From: Saprospiraceae bacterium
GTDB taxonomy: Bacteria > Bacteroidota > Bacteroidia > Chitinophagales > Saprospiraceae
Length of the DNA stretch: 64,000 nucleotides
Assembly: GCA_028285085.1 (NCBI GenBank)
Contig: JANQQI010000080.1
Span: forward strand, 1-64,000
Direction of reading: 5' to 3'
Shown in pieces: positions 35,711 to 43,973 of this stretch. A program made the translations under genes and the position numbers. Every line of letters starts with the position of its first letter. The first letter of the stretch is position 1. The notes beneath the pieces are model-generated. The model made no database searches and was not told the DNA's origin. It saw only the letters and a list, made by a program, of their open reading frames with translations.

Positions 35711-36253
35711 TTATCTGTCAGTTGACATATTTTTTTCAACCATCACTTTAAGAGCCGCCTTAGCGCGATGCAATTGTGATTTTGAAGTATTTTCCGAAAT
35801 ACTCAGCTTGTTTGCAATTTCCCGATGCGTATAGCCTTCCATCACATGAAGGTTGAAAACAAGGCGGTAGCCATCGGGTAGTTGCTGAACCATACGTAAA
35901 ATTGCTTCCTCCCGATTTTGCTCAAACACTTCGAATTCAGGTTCGTAGCGCTGCAAGAAACGATGATCGGCAGGAATAAGCTGAAAATCTTTGCGCCGCC
36001 GCAAGAACTGTAAAGCCACGTTGACCGTTACTTTTCGCATCCAAGCGCCCAATGCGCCTGTGGGTTGATACTGATATAAATCCGTAAAAATGCGAATGAA
36101 GGCTTCCTGTAACAGATCTTCGGCTTCGGCCGTCGAGCGGCTATAGCGCAGACATACTCCAAACAAAGTGGCTTTATACTTCTGGTACAGTTGATTCTGG
36201 GCCTTGCGGTCCCCTTTTCTGCAACCTTTTAGTATTTTCAAATCCGAGTTCAA
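35711..36253 (-). CDS. ECF RNA polymerase sigma factor
   Basis: A 180-aa sigma-70 factor. Region 2: ALFGVCLRYSRSTAEAEDLL with QEAFIRIFTDLYQYQ and AWMRKVTVNVALQFLRRR; region 4: LPDGYRLVFNLHVMEGYTHR with EIANKLSISENTSKSQLHRA. The start is TTG 36253: the frame has a TGA at 36272-36274 and no ATG between. An ATG at 36275 is in another frame. The gene ends 5 nt before the anti-sigma/barrel fusion, so the two form an operon. The S-K-S-Q-L-H-R-A helix is characteristic of Bacteroidota ECF factors. Confidence 0.9.
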   Translation of the reverse strand: MNSDLKILKGCRKGDRKAQNQLYQKYKATLFGVCLRYSRSTAEAEDLLQEAFIRIFTDLYQYQPTGALGAWMRKVTVNVALQFLRRRKDFQLIPADHRFLQRYEPEFEVFEQNREEAILRMVQQLPDGYRLVFNLHVMEGYTHREIANKLSISENTSKSQLHRAKAALKVMVEKNMSTDR

Positions 36254-36483
36254 GCCAATTTGTAGTTTTATTCATAATGCTTAGTGCAGGAATTGGCGAA
36301 AGGGTTGCACGAAGATTGATTTTTTTCGGTGTAAGAACAAAAATCCGTCATAAAACCCTGCCTGAAATTCGCCGACAAGGATTAACTTCGCGCTGTTCGC
36401 AGAACAGAAATCCAGTATTTAGTACACACAACTTTGTACCTGATGTCCTGTTCTAACTAAAATTAAAAATCTTTTCTCAAAAT

Positions 36484-37716
36484 ATGCGCACCGTACAAGA
36501 TCGCTTTCTCAAATATGTCACCATCGACACACAGTCTGATCCTCAATCCACCAGTTCTCCTTCCACGGAAAAACAAAAGAATTTAGGCCGTTTGCTCGTA
36601 GAAGAATTGCAAGCATTGGGCATTGAGGATGCCCATTTGGATGACTTTGGCTATGTATACGCTACGGTGCCCGCCACGACCAGCAAAGCCGTACCCGTGA
36701 TTTGCTTTTGCTCTCACATGGATACCTCACCGGATTCCAGCGGAAAAGATGTCAAACCGATTATTCATCGCGATTACGACGGCCGGGATTTGGTTCTTCC
36801 AGACGATAACAGCCAAGTAATTCGACTGGCCAATCACCCGTCGCTCAATGCGCAAATGGGCCATGACATCATTACTGCCAGCGGCACTACGCTCCTGGGT
36901 GCAGATAATAAAGCGGGCGTCGCGGAAATTATGACTGCGGTCCAACACCTCGTGAATCATCCCGAACGGCCACACGGTAAAATTCGCATCTTGTTTACGC
37001 CCGACGAAGAAATCGGCCGCGGCGTAGATAATGTGGATATGGAAAAGCTAGCCGCTGACTTTGGATATACGGTCGATGGTGAGGAAGTCGGTACGATGGA
37101 AGATCAAACCTTTTCGGCCGACGGAGCGGTGCTGTCTATTCAAGGCGTAAGCGCGCATCCTGGTTTTGCCAAAGGTAAAATGGAAAGTGCGATTAAGATT
37201 GCCTCCGAAATCGTTGCTCAACTGCCCAAAGATCGTCTTTGCCCAGAAGCTACTGAAGGCATGGAAGGTTTTGTACACCCTGTAAGAATCCAAGGCGGAG
37301 TCGAATCCGCAACGGTGCAATTTATCATCCGGGATTTTGATGATGCCAAATTGCCGGAACATGCTGCAGAGATTGAGCGCGTAGCGGCTGCTGTTCTAGC
37401 CAATTATCCGCATTCAAGCTTCAATCTGGAGATCAAAGAGCAATACCGCAACATGAAAAAAATACTCGACCAGCATCCCGAGGTCGTAGAATATGCGCTC
37501 GAAGCCTTGCGTCGAGCGGGCATGGAACCGGTACGCAATAGCATCCGCGGAGGCACTGATGGATCGCGTCTTTCGTACATGGGATTACCCTGCCCTAACA
37601 TCTTCGCCGGCGAACACGCCTTTCATTCCAAGCACGAGTGGGTATCCATTCAGGATATGGAAAAAGCAACGCAGACGATCATCAATTTGTGTTACATCTG
37701 GGAGGAAAAAAGCTAA
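36484..37716 (+). CDS. pepT: Peptidase T (tripeptide aminopeptidase)
   Basis: A 410-aa cytosolic zinc metallopeptidase (M20B) that removes the N-terminal residue of tripeptides. Di-zinc ligands are visible: H and D in CSHMDTSPD (about 76-82), the bridging D in LGADNKAGVAE, the catalytic EE in FTPDEEIGRGV (about 172-176), the D in YTVDGEEVG, and the final H in FAGEHAFHSKHEWV. The dimerisation domain SAHPGFAKGKMESAIK is intact, and IRGGTDGSRLSYMGLP is the family signature. Its stop interlocks with that of the convergent acyltransferase gene (CTAA shared). Standalone housekeeping gene. Confidence 0.95.
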   Translation: MRTVQDRFLKYVTIDTQSDPQSTSSPSTEKQKNLGRLLVEELQALGIEDAHLDDFGYVYATVPATTSKAVPVICFCSHMDTSPDSSGKDVKPIIHRDYDGRDLVLPDDNSQVIRLANHPSLNAQMGHDIITASGTTLLGADNKAGVAEIMTAVQHLVNHPERPHGKIRILFTPDEEIGRGVDNVDMEKLAADFGYTVDGEEVGTMEDQTFSADGAVLSIQGVSAHPGFAKGKMESAIKIASEIVAQLPKDRLCPEATEGMEGFVHPVRIQGGVESATVQFIIRDFDDAKLPEHAAEIERVAAAVLANYPHSSFNLEIKEQYRNMKKILDQHPEVVEYALEALRRAGMEPVRNSIRGGTDGSRLSYMGLPCPNIFAGEHAFHSKHEWVSIQDMEKATQTIINLCYIWEEKS

Positions 37717-39014
37717 GCGTCTTCACTTAAAAAAGACCAGATTTTCCGTCGTTCTTGCTGCAATTGTTCTAAGATCGCTTCATCGATCTGATGGAGGGCC
37801 CGTAGATTTTGCCACTTCTGGCGGTACTCCCGGTACATCAATGCATAATACCCAGCAAAAGGTAAAACGGAGACCAGCAGCAACAACACAAATTGGCCAC
37901 TGCTGATAGCTATAATGGCTAGAATTAAATAGTATAGCAAAAAGGCAGGAATAGTGACCGCTAGTTTTACCGAAGCCTTAAACTCAATCTCTTCTACTTT
38001 ATATTTACCAATATAATGTGCTAGATAAGTGGGGAGAAAATTCCCTAAATACCCCAGCCAATGTGGAACATACCCCACAATGATGGTGATAAGGTTTGAT
38101 AACTCCGGCGTGCGACCAACCACCACCGCGTAGTCATTCATTTTATGGGTCGATAAGTTTTGCTGATAATTATCCACCTGTTTTTGCAATGCCACCTTCT
38201 CCAAAGCTGACATCCCGGATACGGACTGCGCAATGCGCCACTCACTTTTGAACAAATGGTTGTTGGGTGAAACGATGGGGAAAGGCGCTTCGGGTCGACT
38301 ATTTCGATTAAGTTGAAACAGATGCTCTACCAACGCCTCATCGCCAGTATCCTGAATTTGGATCACCTCCTTTTCTAAATCCTGCTTTAAACGTTGGGTC
38401 AATTCGCGAATAGCGCGTTGGGGCTGTTCACGGTGGGTGTCGAGGTAGTCTTGCAACTCAATCGGCTGCCCAAAGCTGAACATCACTCTGGATCGAAAGC
38501 GATCCGCATATGTAAAATTTACACCCACCGGCACAATTTGTAAATCCAAATCCGGGTAAGTAGACAGTGCACCGAATGCTAAACGAGCCGTCCCCTTGCG
38601 AATGGGCCGCAAGCGTTTTTCCTGAATCGTAGTCCCTTCGGCCAGAATCATAATCATTTGTCCATCGGCTAAAGCACTGTAACAGTGCTCGAAAGATTCA
38701 TAGTTTTTACGGACAAAACTATAGCCTCGATCGTGCAGTCGATAAACCGGGATGATATGTAAGGTTTTTAAAACTTTACTATAAAACGACTTGATAAAGA
38801 GATTACCCCGGGCGAGAAAATGAAGTGGTCGTGGTAACAGGCACGCGAGTAAACATGCCTCCAAAAAAGCACTGGGATGATTGACCGCCAAGATGACCGG
38901 TTTGTTTTTGGGAACCACTTGTGCATTGCTGAAATAAATTTTTCGAAAATTCACTTGCAAGGCCAGTCGGGCCAAGGGACGAATAAGACGGTACAGCAAA
39001 CTAGCACGTTCCAC
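37713..39014 (-). CDS. PlsC-domain acyltransferase with C-terminal membrane region
   Basis: A 433-aa membrane-associated glycerophospholipid acyltransferase, likely transferring acyl chains onto lysophosphatidate or a related lipid. The catalytic block is NHPSAFLEA near residue 46. In place of the usual H-x4-D it shows H-x5-E, a spacing also known in SCT1/GPT2-like acyltransferases, with the acid being Glu rather than Asp. The second motif is AEGTTIQEKRLRP (about 125-137), followed by VPVGVNFT. Residues about 325-410 contain two or three hydrophobic helices (TIPAFLLYYLILAIIAI). The start is GTG. It overlaps pepT by 4 nt tail to tail. Confidence 0.85.
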   Translation of the reverse strand: MERASLLYRLIRPLARLALQVNFRKIYFSNAQVVPKNKPVILAVNHPSAFLEACLLACLLPRPLHFLARGNLFIKSFYSKVLKTLHIIPVYRLHDRGYSFVRKNYESFEHCYSALADGQMIMILAEGTTIQEKRLRPIRKGTARLAFGALSTYPDLDLQIVPVGVNFTYADRFRSRVMFSFGQPIELQDYLDTHREQPQRAIRELTQRLKQDLEKEVIQIQDTGDEALVEHLFQLNRNSRPEAPFPIVSPNNHLFKSEWRIAQSVSGMSALEKVALQKQVDNYQQNLSTHKMNDYAVVVGRTPELSNLITIIVGYVPHWLGYLGNFLPTYLAHYIGKYKVEEIEFKASVKLAVTIPAFLLYYLILAIIAISSGQFVLLLLVSVLPFAGYYALMYREYRQKWQNLRALHQIDEAILEQLQQERRKIWSFLSEDA

Positions 39015-39284
39015 GAATAGCTTAATTTTTTGCGTAAAGATGGGAATTTTTACGATTTAAAAGAATTTGACTCAACCTGATTTTATCAAGCCCGATCGAG
39101 AGTTGCCTTAAGATACATCAACGCCCCTTAAAGCGCTCAATTTCAGCCCCAATCAGGCCTCACACATCCCTCTTCTTTCCCATTCCAACTCTCCCTTTTA
39201 ACAACCTAATTCTTCTAAAAAAACGTTGGCAATGGTCACGAAAAATAGGGTTAGTCCTTATAGGGCCAAATAAAAATAAATATC

Positions 39285-40769
39285 ATGAAGAACTTATTAA
39301 GCGCATTACTTGTGGTGTCACTTTGCTTTGCCTTCTCCTCCTGTGAGAAAGAAGTACTCACACCGCAAACAGAACAAACAGAAGACAAAATTAACTTCCG
39401 TACTGGAGATCCGGGTGGTCGCTGTCAGCCGGGCTCATTTGACATTAGACAAGACCGCTTGAGGTTTGCGGATGATCTCGAATTTGAGACCATGATCAAC
39501 TTTCTATCTTGTGCCTCTCCCGCCGAAAAGGCAGCCTTTCGCAACTCAATTCCGGTAGAAACTTCACAAAAATCCTATCTAGAATTTCGAGAACTTTCAG
39601 CCTACGGCAATATCAATACCGCTCAGGAATTGCTGGACCTGGAGGCTACTTTTGACGGTAGAATCACGGTACACATTGCAGAGGGTACCAATGAACGAAG
39701 CTATTCCGCTTCACTCAACTTTTTTGAGGAGATTGCCACTAATGATGGCTTGTTTATGGTCGGTGACGATTATCTCAAAGTCGTTGAAGACAAGCTCTAT
39801 CGTCTAAAAAATGGTACTGAGCAAGATGCATTGGCGATCAACAAAGATACGCCCCCAACTCCTGAAGGAGGGCTTGGTCCTGACGATCCAGTCATTACCG
39901 TTGATGATGTCGTCATCACCACTCGAAGCGATGATAATCCGGTCTGCTGTCCGTATTCTGATAAGTTCGAGAAAGTCTACAATAGTGGCCAAAACAAGCT
40001 GCAGATGGAGTACAAAACGTTGGATTTTTCCACTTACAGTGGCAGTGTTGTATCCCTCAGTATTGTTCTTGATTTGAAAGCATCCCACGATCGCAGAAAG
40101 TCACTTGGGTTCTTTAGCTACTGGGCATGTGATCCTGCTGCCTTAGGAATGGGATACACGATTGAATTAGAGTATCAACCTAAAGGCGCGATATATTCAT
40201 TCTCACAAGATTTCAGTTCTCTGGGTTATGATGGTAGCTGTACCTTTCCTCAGCCTTCGATAAATGTTTGCCAAGATGTCCATGATGACGCTCCACCTTT
40301 TGATTTTCGAAATCATATTTGTTACAATGAAATAAATGTATACGCTACCAATGAAGACAATGGTGAAACCGTATCCGGAGATTGTGGTGAGCCGACCAAC
40401 GAAGATGAATTAAATCCAAAAATCGTCTTCTACAAATATAGCGGCGCTTACGGTGATCCGATGTGTACCATTCCTTTGGAACCAAGCGTTGGTCACATCA
40501 ACTTCACACAAACTGATCTTTGTGAAAATGATGAAGCACGCTCAGCTACTTTGCACGAAATTCCAGCCGGAACCGTAATGAGGATTTTTGATAACTCAGA
40601 AGGTAGTACTAATGATGACTTTGTCGTGATCACCGTTCACCGGGATCTGATTTATCATGTGGTGAGCACCTTTGAGTCGGAGGAAGATTTCGTTTCAGAT
40701 GACCTGACTATTGAATTTTGCTGTGGTGGTAATTTGAATGGAAAAGTGAGTTCTTTCCGAGATTTCTAA
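39285..40769 (+). CDS. Predicted lipoprotein of unknown function (tandem paralogue 1)
   Basis: A 494-aa lipoprotein; LCFAFSSC places the lipid cysteine at residue 20. I do not recognise the family. Features: an FDIRQDRLRFADDLEFE segment, a FLSCAS motif, and residues 152-214 that are 100% identical to the neighbour, including NKDTPPTPEGGLGPDDP, a Pro/Gly/Asp hinge. After this come CCPYSDKF, FSYWACDP, a beta-rich region with several cysteines, and a C-terminal CCGGNLNGKVSSFRDF. Even cysteine patterning suggests disulfides in an exported fold. The gene, its leader and its terminator are duplicated as a unit. Confidence 0.72.
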   Translation: MKNLLSALLVVSLCFAFSSCEKEVLTPQTEQTEDKINFRTGDPGGRCQPGSFDIRQDRLRFADDLEFETMINFLSCASPAEKAAFRNSIPVETSQKSYLEFRELSAYGNINTAQELLDLEATFDGRITVHIAEGTNERSYSASLNFFEEIATNDGLFMVGDDYLKVVEDKLYRLKNGTEQDALAINKDTPPTPEGGLGPDDPVITVDDVVITTRSDDNPVCCPYSDKFEKVYNSGQNKLQMEYKTLDFSTYSGSVVSLSIVLDLKASHDRRKSLGFFSYWACDPAALGMGYTIELEYQPKGAIYSFSQDFSSLGYDGSCTFPQPSINVCQDVHDDAPPFDFRNHICYNEINVYATNEDNGETVSGDCGEPTNEDELNPKIVFYKYSGAYGDPMCTIPLEPSVGHINFTQTDLCENDEARSATLHEIPAGTVMRIFDNSEGSTNDDFVVITVHRDLIYHVVSTFESEEDFVSDDLTIEFCCGGNLNGKVSSFRDF

Positions 40770-40800
40770 TTGAAGTAAGTTAAATACTTTGATATTCATA

Positions 40801-40843
40801 AAGGACAAATTGGTTGGCGTATCAAACCAGTTTGTCCTTTTTT
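40801..40843 (+). terminator. Rho-independent terminator
   Basis: A 15-bp stem, AAGGACAAATTGGTT (40801-40815) with AACCAGTTTGTCCTT (40825-40839), has one G-T pair and is followed by a T-run. It is closely related in sequence to the terminator of the next paralogue. Confidence 0.88.
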
Positions 40844-41019
40844 AATGTGTGTCTAGTTAATATTCATACTGCATAAAAAAGGGTTATCCAAAGGATATCA
40901 AACAACACATTATCGAAACACACTTTCCAATCATAACACACTCTTTATCAGAAAGATACCTACCAGCAGTCACGAACCACCAGGTTCTTCCTTATAGGTT
41001 CGAACAAAAAATAAATATC

Positions 41020-42492
41020 ATGAAAAACTTATTAAACGCATGCATGATTCTTGCACTTTGCTTGGCATTCTCATCCTGCGAAAAGGAGGCGCTCACTCCA
41101 CAAGCAGAGCAAGCAGAAAATGAAATAATGTTCCGTAGTGGAGATCCCGGCGGATGTCGTCCCGGTAGTTATTCGGTCAGGCAAGGCAGGCTAAAGTTTG
41201 ACAATCAAGCTGAATTCGAAACGATGATCGACTTTTTGTCCTGTGCCTCAACCGGAGAGATCGAAGTGTTTCGAAACGCCATTCCCGTCGAAACTTCACA
41301 AAAATCCTATTTGGAATTCAGAAGTCTTACCGCTTATGGCAACATCAATACCGATCAGGAATTGCTGAACTTAGAAATGACTTTTGACGGTAAAATCACC
41401 GTACACATTGAAGATGGCACTAATGATCGTAGCTATTCTCCCTCACTTAACTTTTTTGAAGACCTGGCCACCAATGATGGGCTATTTATGGTCGGTGATG
41501 ATTATCTCAAGGTCGTTGAAGACAAGCTCTACCGCCTGAAAAATGGGACCGAGCAAGATGCATTAGCGATCAATAAAGATACGCCGCCAACCCCCGAGGG
41601 AGGACTTGGTCCTGACGATCCGGTCATTACCGTAGATGATGTCGTCATTACTACCAGAGGCGATGACGATCCAAATTGCTGCCCGTATTCTGAAAAGTTC
41701 CAAAGGGTTTATAATAGTGGTCAAAACAAGCTACAGGTAGAATATAAATTGTTAAACCACTCTGAACAAGAAGAATCTACCCTAAACCTTAAAGTATCTC
41801 TTTGGCTAAAAGCCTCTCATGATCGTAGAAAGTCGCTTGGCTTATTTAGTTACTGGGCTTGCGATGAGGCCACACTGGGCGTTGGATATAACATTGAATT
41901 GGAATACCAACCTACAGGAACCATTTTCTCATCTACCTTAACTTATTCTCCCACTAGTGGCTCGTGTACGACCTCTCAGACACCGCTGATTGCCTCTAAA
42001 ATATTTAACGATGCGGGGCCATTTAATTTCAGAAATGATATTTGTCTAAATGAGATCGATGTCGATGCCATCAATGCAGATAATGGCGTTACGGTAGCCG
42101 GGGAATGCGGCGAAGCAACTAATCTAGAAGAATTAAATCCAAAGATTGTTTTTTACAGGAAAAACAATTTAGATGGCTACCCAATGTGTACGATCGCGCT
42201 GGATCCAAGCGTAGGACACGTCGATTTTACAGAGTCGAATGTATGCGAAAATGATGAGGCACGATCAGCCGCTTTATACGAAATTCCAGCCGGAACCGTG
42301 ATGAGAGTTTTTGACAATTCAGATGGTAACACCAATGATGACTTCATCGTCATTACAGCTTTGCAGGATATTATGTACCGTGAAATTGGCACCTTTGAAT
42401 CGGAGGAAGATTTCGCTTCAAGTGAGCTCACCATTGTATTTTGTTGCGGTGGTAATCTGGATGGAAAAGTAAGCTCATTCCGAGATTTCTAA
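41020..42492 (+). CDS. Predicted lipoprotein of unknown function (tandem paralogue 2)
   Basis: A 490-aa tandem paralogue of the gene at 39285, with the lipid cysteine at residue 20 (LCLAFSSC). It has the same motif order: SYSVRQGRLKFDNQAEFE, FLSCAS, the invariant 63-residue block at 151-213, CCPYSEKFQ, FSYWACDE and CCGGNLDGKVSSFRDF. The DNA of the invariant block has many synonymous differences, so protein sequence rather than recent copying explains the identity. Expression may match that of paralogue 1, as the leader just before the ATG is similar (CCTTATAGG, then AAATATCATGAA). Confidence 0.72.
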   Translation: MKNLLNACMILALCLAFSSCEKEALTPQAEQAENEIMFRSGDPGGCRPGSYSVRQGRLKFDNQAEFETMIDFLSCASTGEIEVFRNAIPVETSQKSYLEFRSLTAYGNINTDQELLNLEMTFDGKITVHIEDGTNDRSYSPSLNFFEDLATNDGLFMVGDDYLKVVEDKLYRLKNGTEQDALAINKDTPPTPEGGLGPDDPVITVDDVVITTRGDDDPNCCPYSEKFQRVYNSGQNKLQVEYKLLNHSEQEESTLNLKVSLWLKASHDRRKSLGLFSYWACDEATLGVGYNIELEYQPTGTIFSSTLTYSPTSGSCTTSQTPLIASKIFNDAGPFNFRNDICLNEIDVDAINADNGVTVAGECGEATNLEELNPKIVFYRKNNLDGYPMCTIALDPSVGHVDFTESNVCENDEARSAALYEIPAGTVMRVFDNSDGNTNDDFIVITALQDIMYREIGTFESEEDFASSELTIVFCCGGNLDGKVSSFRDF

Positions 42493-42533
42493 TTTTGAAT
42501 TATTACCTAAAGGTTAACGACTTGTAATTATTT

Positions 42534-42574
42534 AGGACGAATTGGTTCAAGCGATCAACCAATTCGTCCTTTTT
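42534..42574 (+). terminator. Rho-independent terminator
   Basis: AGGACGAATTGGTT (42534-42547) pairs perfectly with AACCAATTCGTCCT (42557-42570) over a 9-nt loop, then a T-run. It is homologous to the terminator after paralogue 1. Confidence 0.9.
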
Positions 42575-42636
42575 ATTTAGCACATCGTACTTGGACGGAC
42601 AAATGAAGTTTAAAGAATTTACCCGATCTTTAGCGG

Positions 42637-43560
42637 ATGAAGTATCTCGTTGTGATCGGTGGCCCCACGGCTAGTGGTAAAACCGGTGTGGCTATCGCTC
42701 TGGCTCAACATTATCAGACAGCAATACTCTCGGCGGATAGCCGCCAGTTTTATCGGGAGATGCATATTGGCACCGCTAAGCCCACAGTCGAAGAACAGGC
42801 CGCAGCACCACACTATTTTGTTGACTTTTTGAGTATCGAGCAGTCCTACTCGGTAGGTGATTTTGAGCGAGATGCGCTAGCTCAGCTGGATGTCCTTTTC
42901 CAGCAACACGATTTGGTCCTCCTCTGTGGGGGCTCAGGCTTATATATTAAAGCGCTGTGCGAAGGGCTCGATCAATTTCCCGAAGTTCCTCCGGCCATCC
43001 GCCAGGAATTGCAGCAAGTATACGCGGAACAAGGGATCGAAGCCCTGCAGGAGGAACTCCAACGGGTCGATCCCATCTATTATGCCCAAGTTGATCTACA
43101 CAACCCACAACGATTGATGCGTGCTTTGGAAGTCTGTCGAGCCAGTCAGCGCCCCTACTCTAGCTTTCGTAAGCAGAAAAGCGCAAAACGCTCTTTTCAG
43201 CCCATCTATTTGCGCCTCGATTGGGAACGCAGCCAATTATACGATCGGATCAACCAAAGAGTAGATTTGATGATCGAGCAGGGATTGGAAGCCGAAGCCA
43301 AGGCATTGTATCCCATGCGTGTGTTAAATGCTCTACAAACCGTCGGATATCAAGAATTATTTGATTATTTTGATGGCACAATCAGCTTAGAGGAAGCCAT
43401 TGAGCTCATTAAACGGAATAGCCGGCGCTACGCAAAACGACAAATGACCTGGCTACGCCGCGATACCCATTGGAAGCCATTCGCGCCAGAGCAAATCGAA
43501 GCGATGATTGCGCATATTAATGAGCAAAAGATTCAGCTGAAAAAGTTAAATAAAAAGTAA
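42637..43560 (+). CDS. miaA: tRNA dimethylallyltransferase MiaA
   Basis: A 307-aa enzyme that prenylates A37 of tRNAs reading UNN codons, using dimethylallyl diphosphate. The P-loop is GGPTASGKTG (about 8-17). SADSRQFYREMHIGTAKP carries the catalytic Asp and the substrate-binding residues. LCGGSGLYIKALCEG, NPQRLMRALEV and the late QTVGYQELFDY complete the family signature, and RRYAKRQMTWLRRD is the tRNA-binding region. Its product can be hydroxylated (after methylthiolation) by MiaE at 7587. It overlaps the next gene by 1 nt. Confidence 0.95.
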   Translation: MKYLVVIGGPTASGKTGVAIALAQHYQTAILSADSRQFYREMHIGTAKPTVEEQAAAPHYFVDFLSIEQSYSVGDFERDALAQLDVLFQQHDLVLLCGGSGLYIKALCEGLDQFPEVPPAIRQELQQVYAEQGIEALQEELQRVDPIYYAQVDLHNPQRLMRALEVCRASQRPYSSFRKQKSAKRSFQPIYLRLDWERSQLYDRINQRVDLMIEQGLEAEAKALYPMRVLNALQTVGYQELFDYFDGTISLEEAIELIKRNSRRYAKRQMTWLRRDTHWKPFAPEQIEAMIAHINEQKIQLKKLNKK

Positions 43561-43913
43561 TGCAAAAACCTCAGAATAAAGCAATTCAAGAATTTCTGCA
43601 AGATGGACTAATAGTAGACGACGAAAAATACAACATTCTAATTTCGGTACGTGATATTATTTTTTCTTTACGTCCCGAAACAAAGGAAAAAATCATGTAC
43701 GGCGGCATCGTATTTTCTCTGGAAAATGAAATGTATAGTGGCGTATTTGTAAATAAAAAGCACGTTAGTCTTGAATTTTCGAAAGGTTATCTCATGGACG
43801 ACCCTAACCGTCATTTAGAAGGGAAAGGAAAATATCGCCGGCACTTAAAGCTATTTAAAATAGAAGATATCTCTCTAAAAGAAACAGCATTTTATATTAA
43901 TCAAGCAGTTTAA
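43560..43913 (+). CDS. DUF1801 domain-containing protein
   Basis: A 117-aa YdhG-like small cytosolic protein. Recognisable parts: ISVRDIIFSLRPETKEKIMY, a GGIVFSL strand, GVFVNKKHVSLEFSKGYLMD and the closing HLKLFKIEDI. DUF1801 proteins have an iron-chaperone-like fold of undefined role. The ATG overlaps the miaA stop by 1 nt (TAATG), so translation is coupled. Confidence 0.83.
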   Translation: MQKPQNKAIQEFLQDGLIVDDEKYNILISVRDIIFSLRPETKEKIMYGGIVFSLENEMYSGVFVNKKHVSLEFSKGYLMDDPNRHLEGKGKYRRHLKLFKIEDISLKETAFYINQAV

Positions 43914-43973
43914 ATTATGATATATCTTAGACCGTGATGTATAAATTGAATCGATATTAAAACTCCTAACGCC

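Noticed and set aside
40980-41019. tRNA-like GGTTCGAAC string before lipoprotein paralogue 2
   Set aside because: No acceptor or anticodon stems can be formed around it, and the paralogous leader lacks it.
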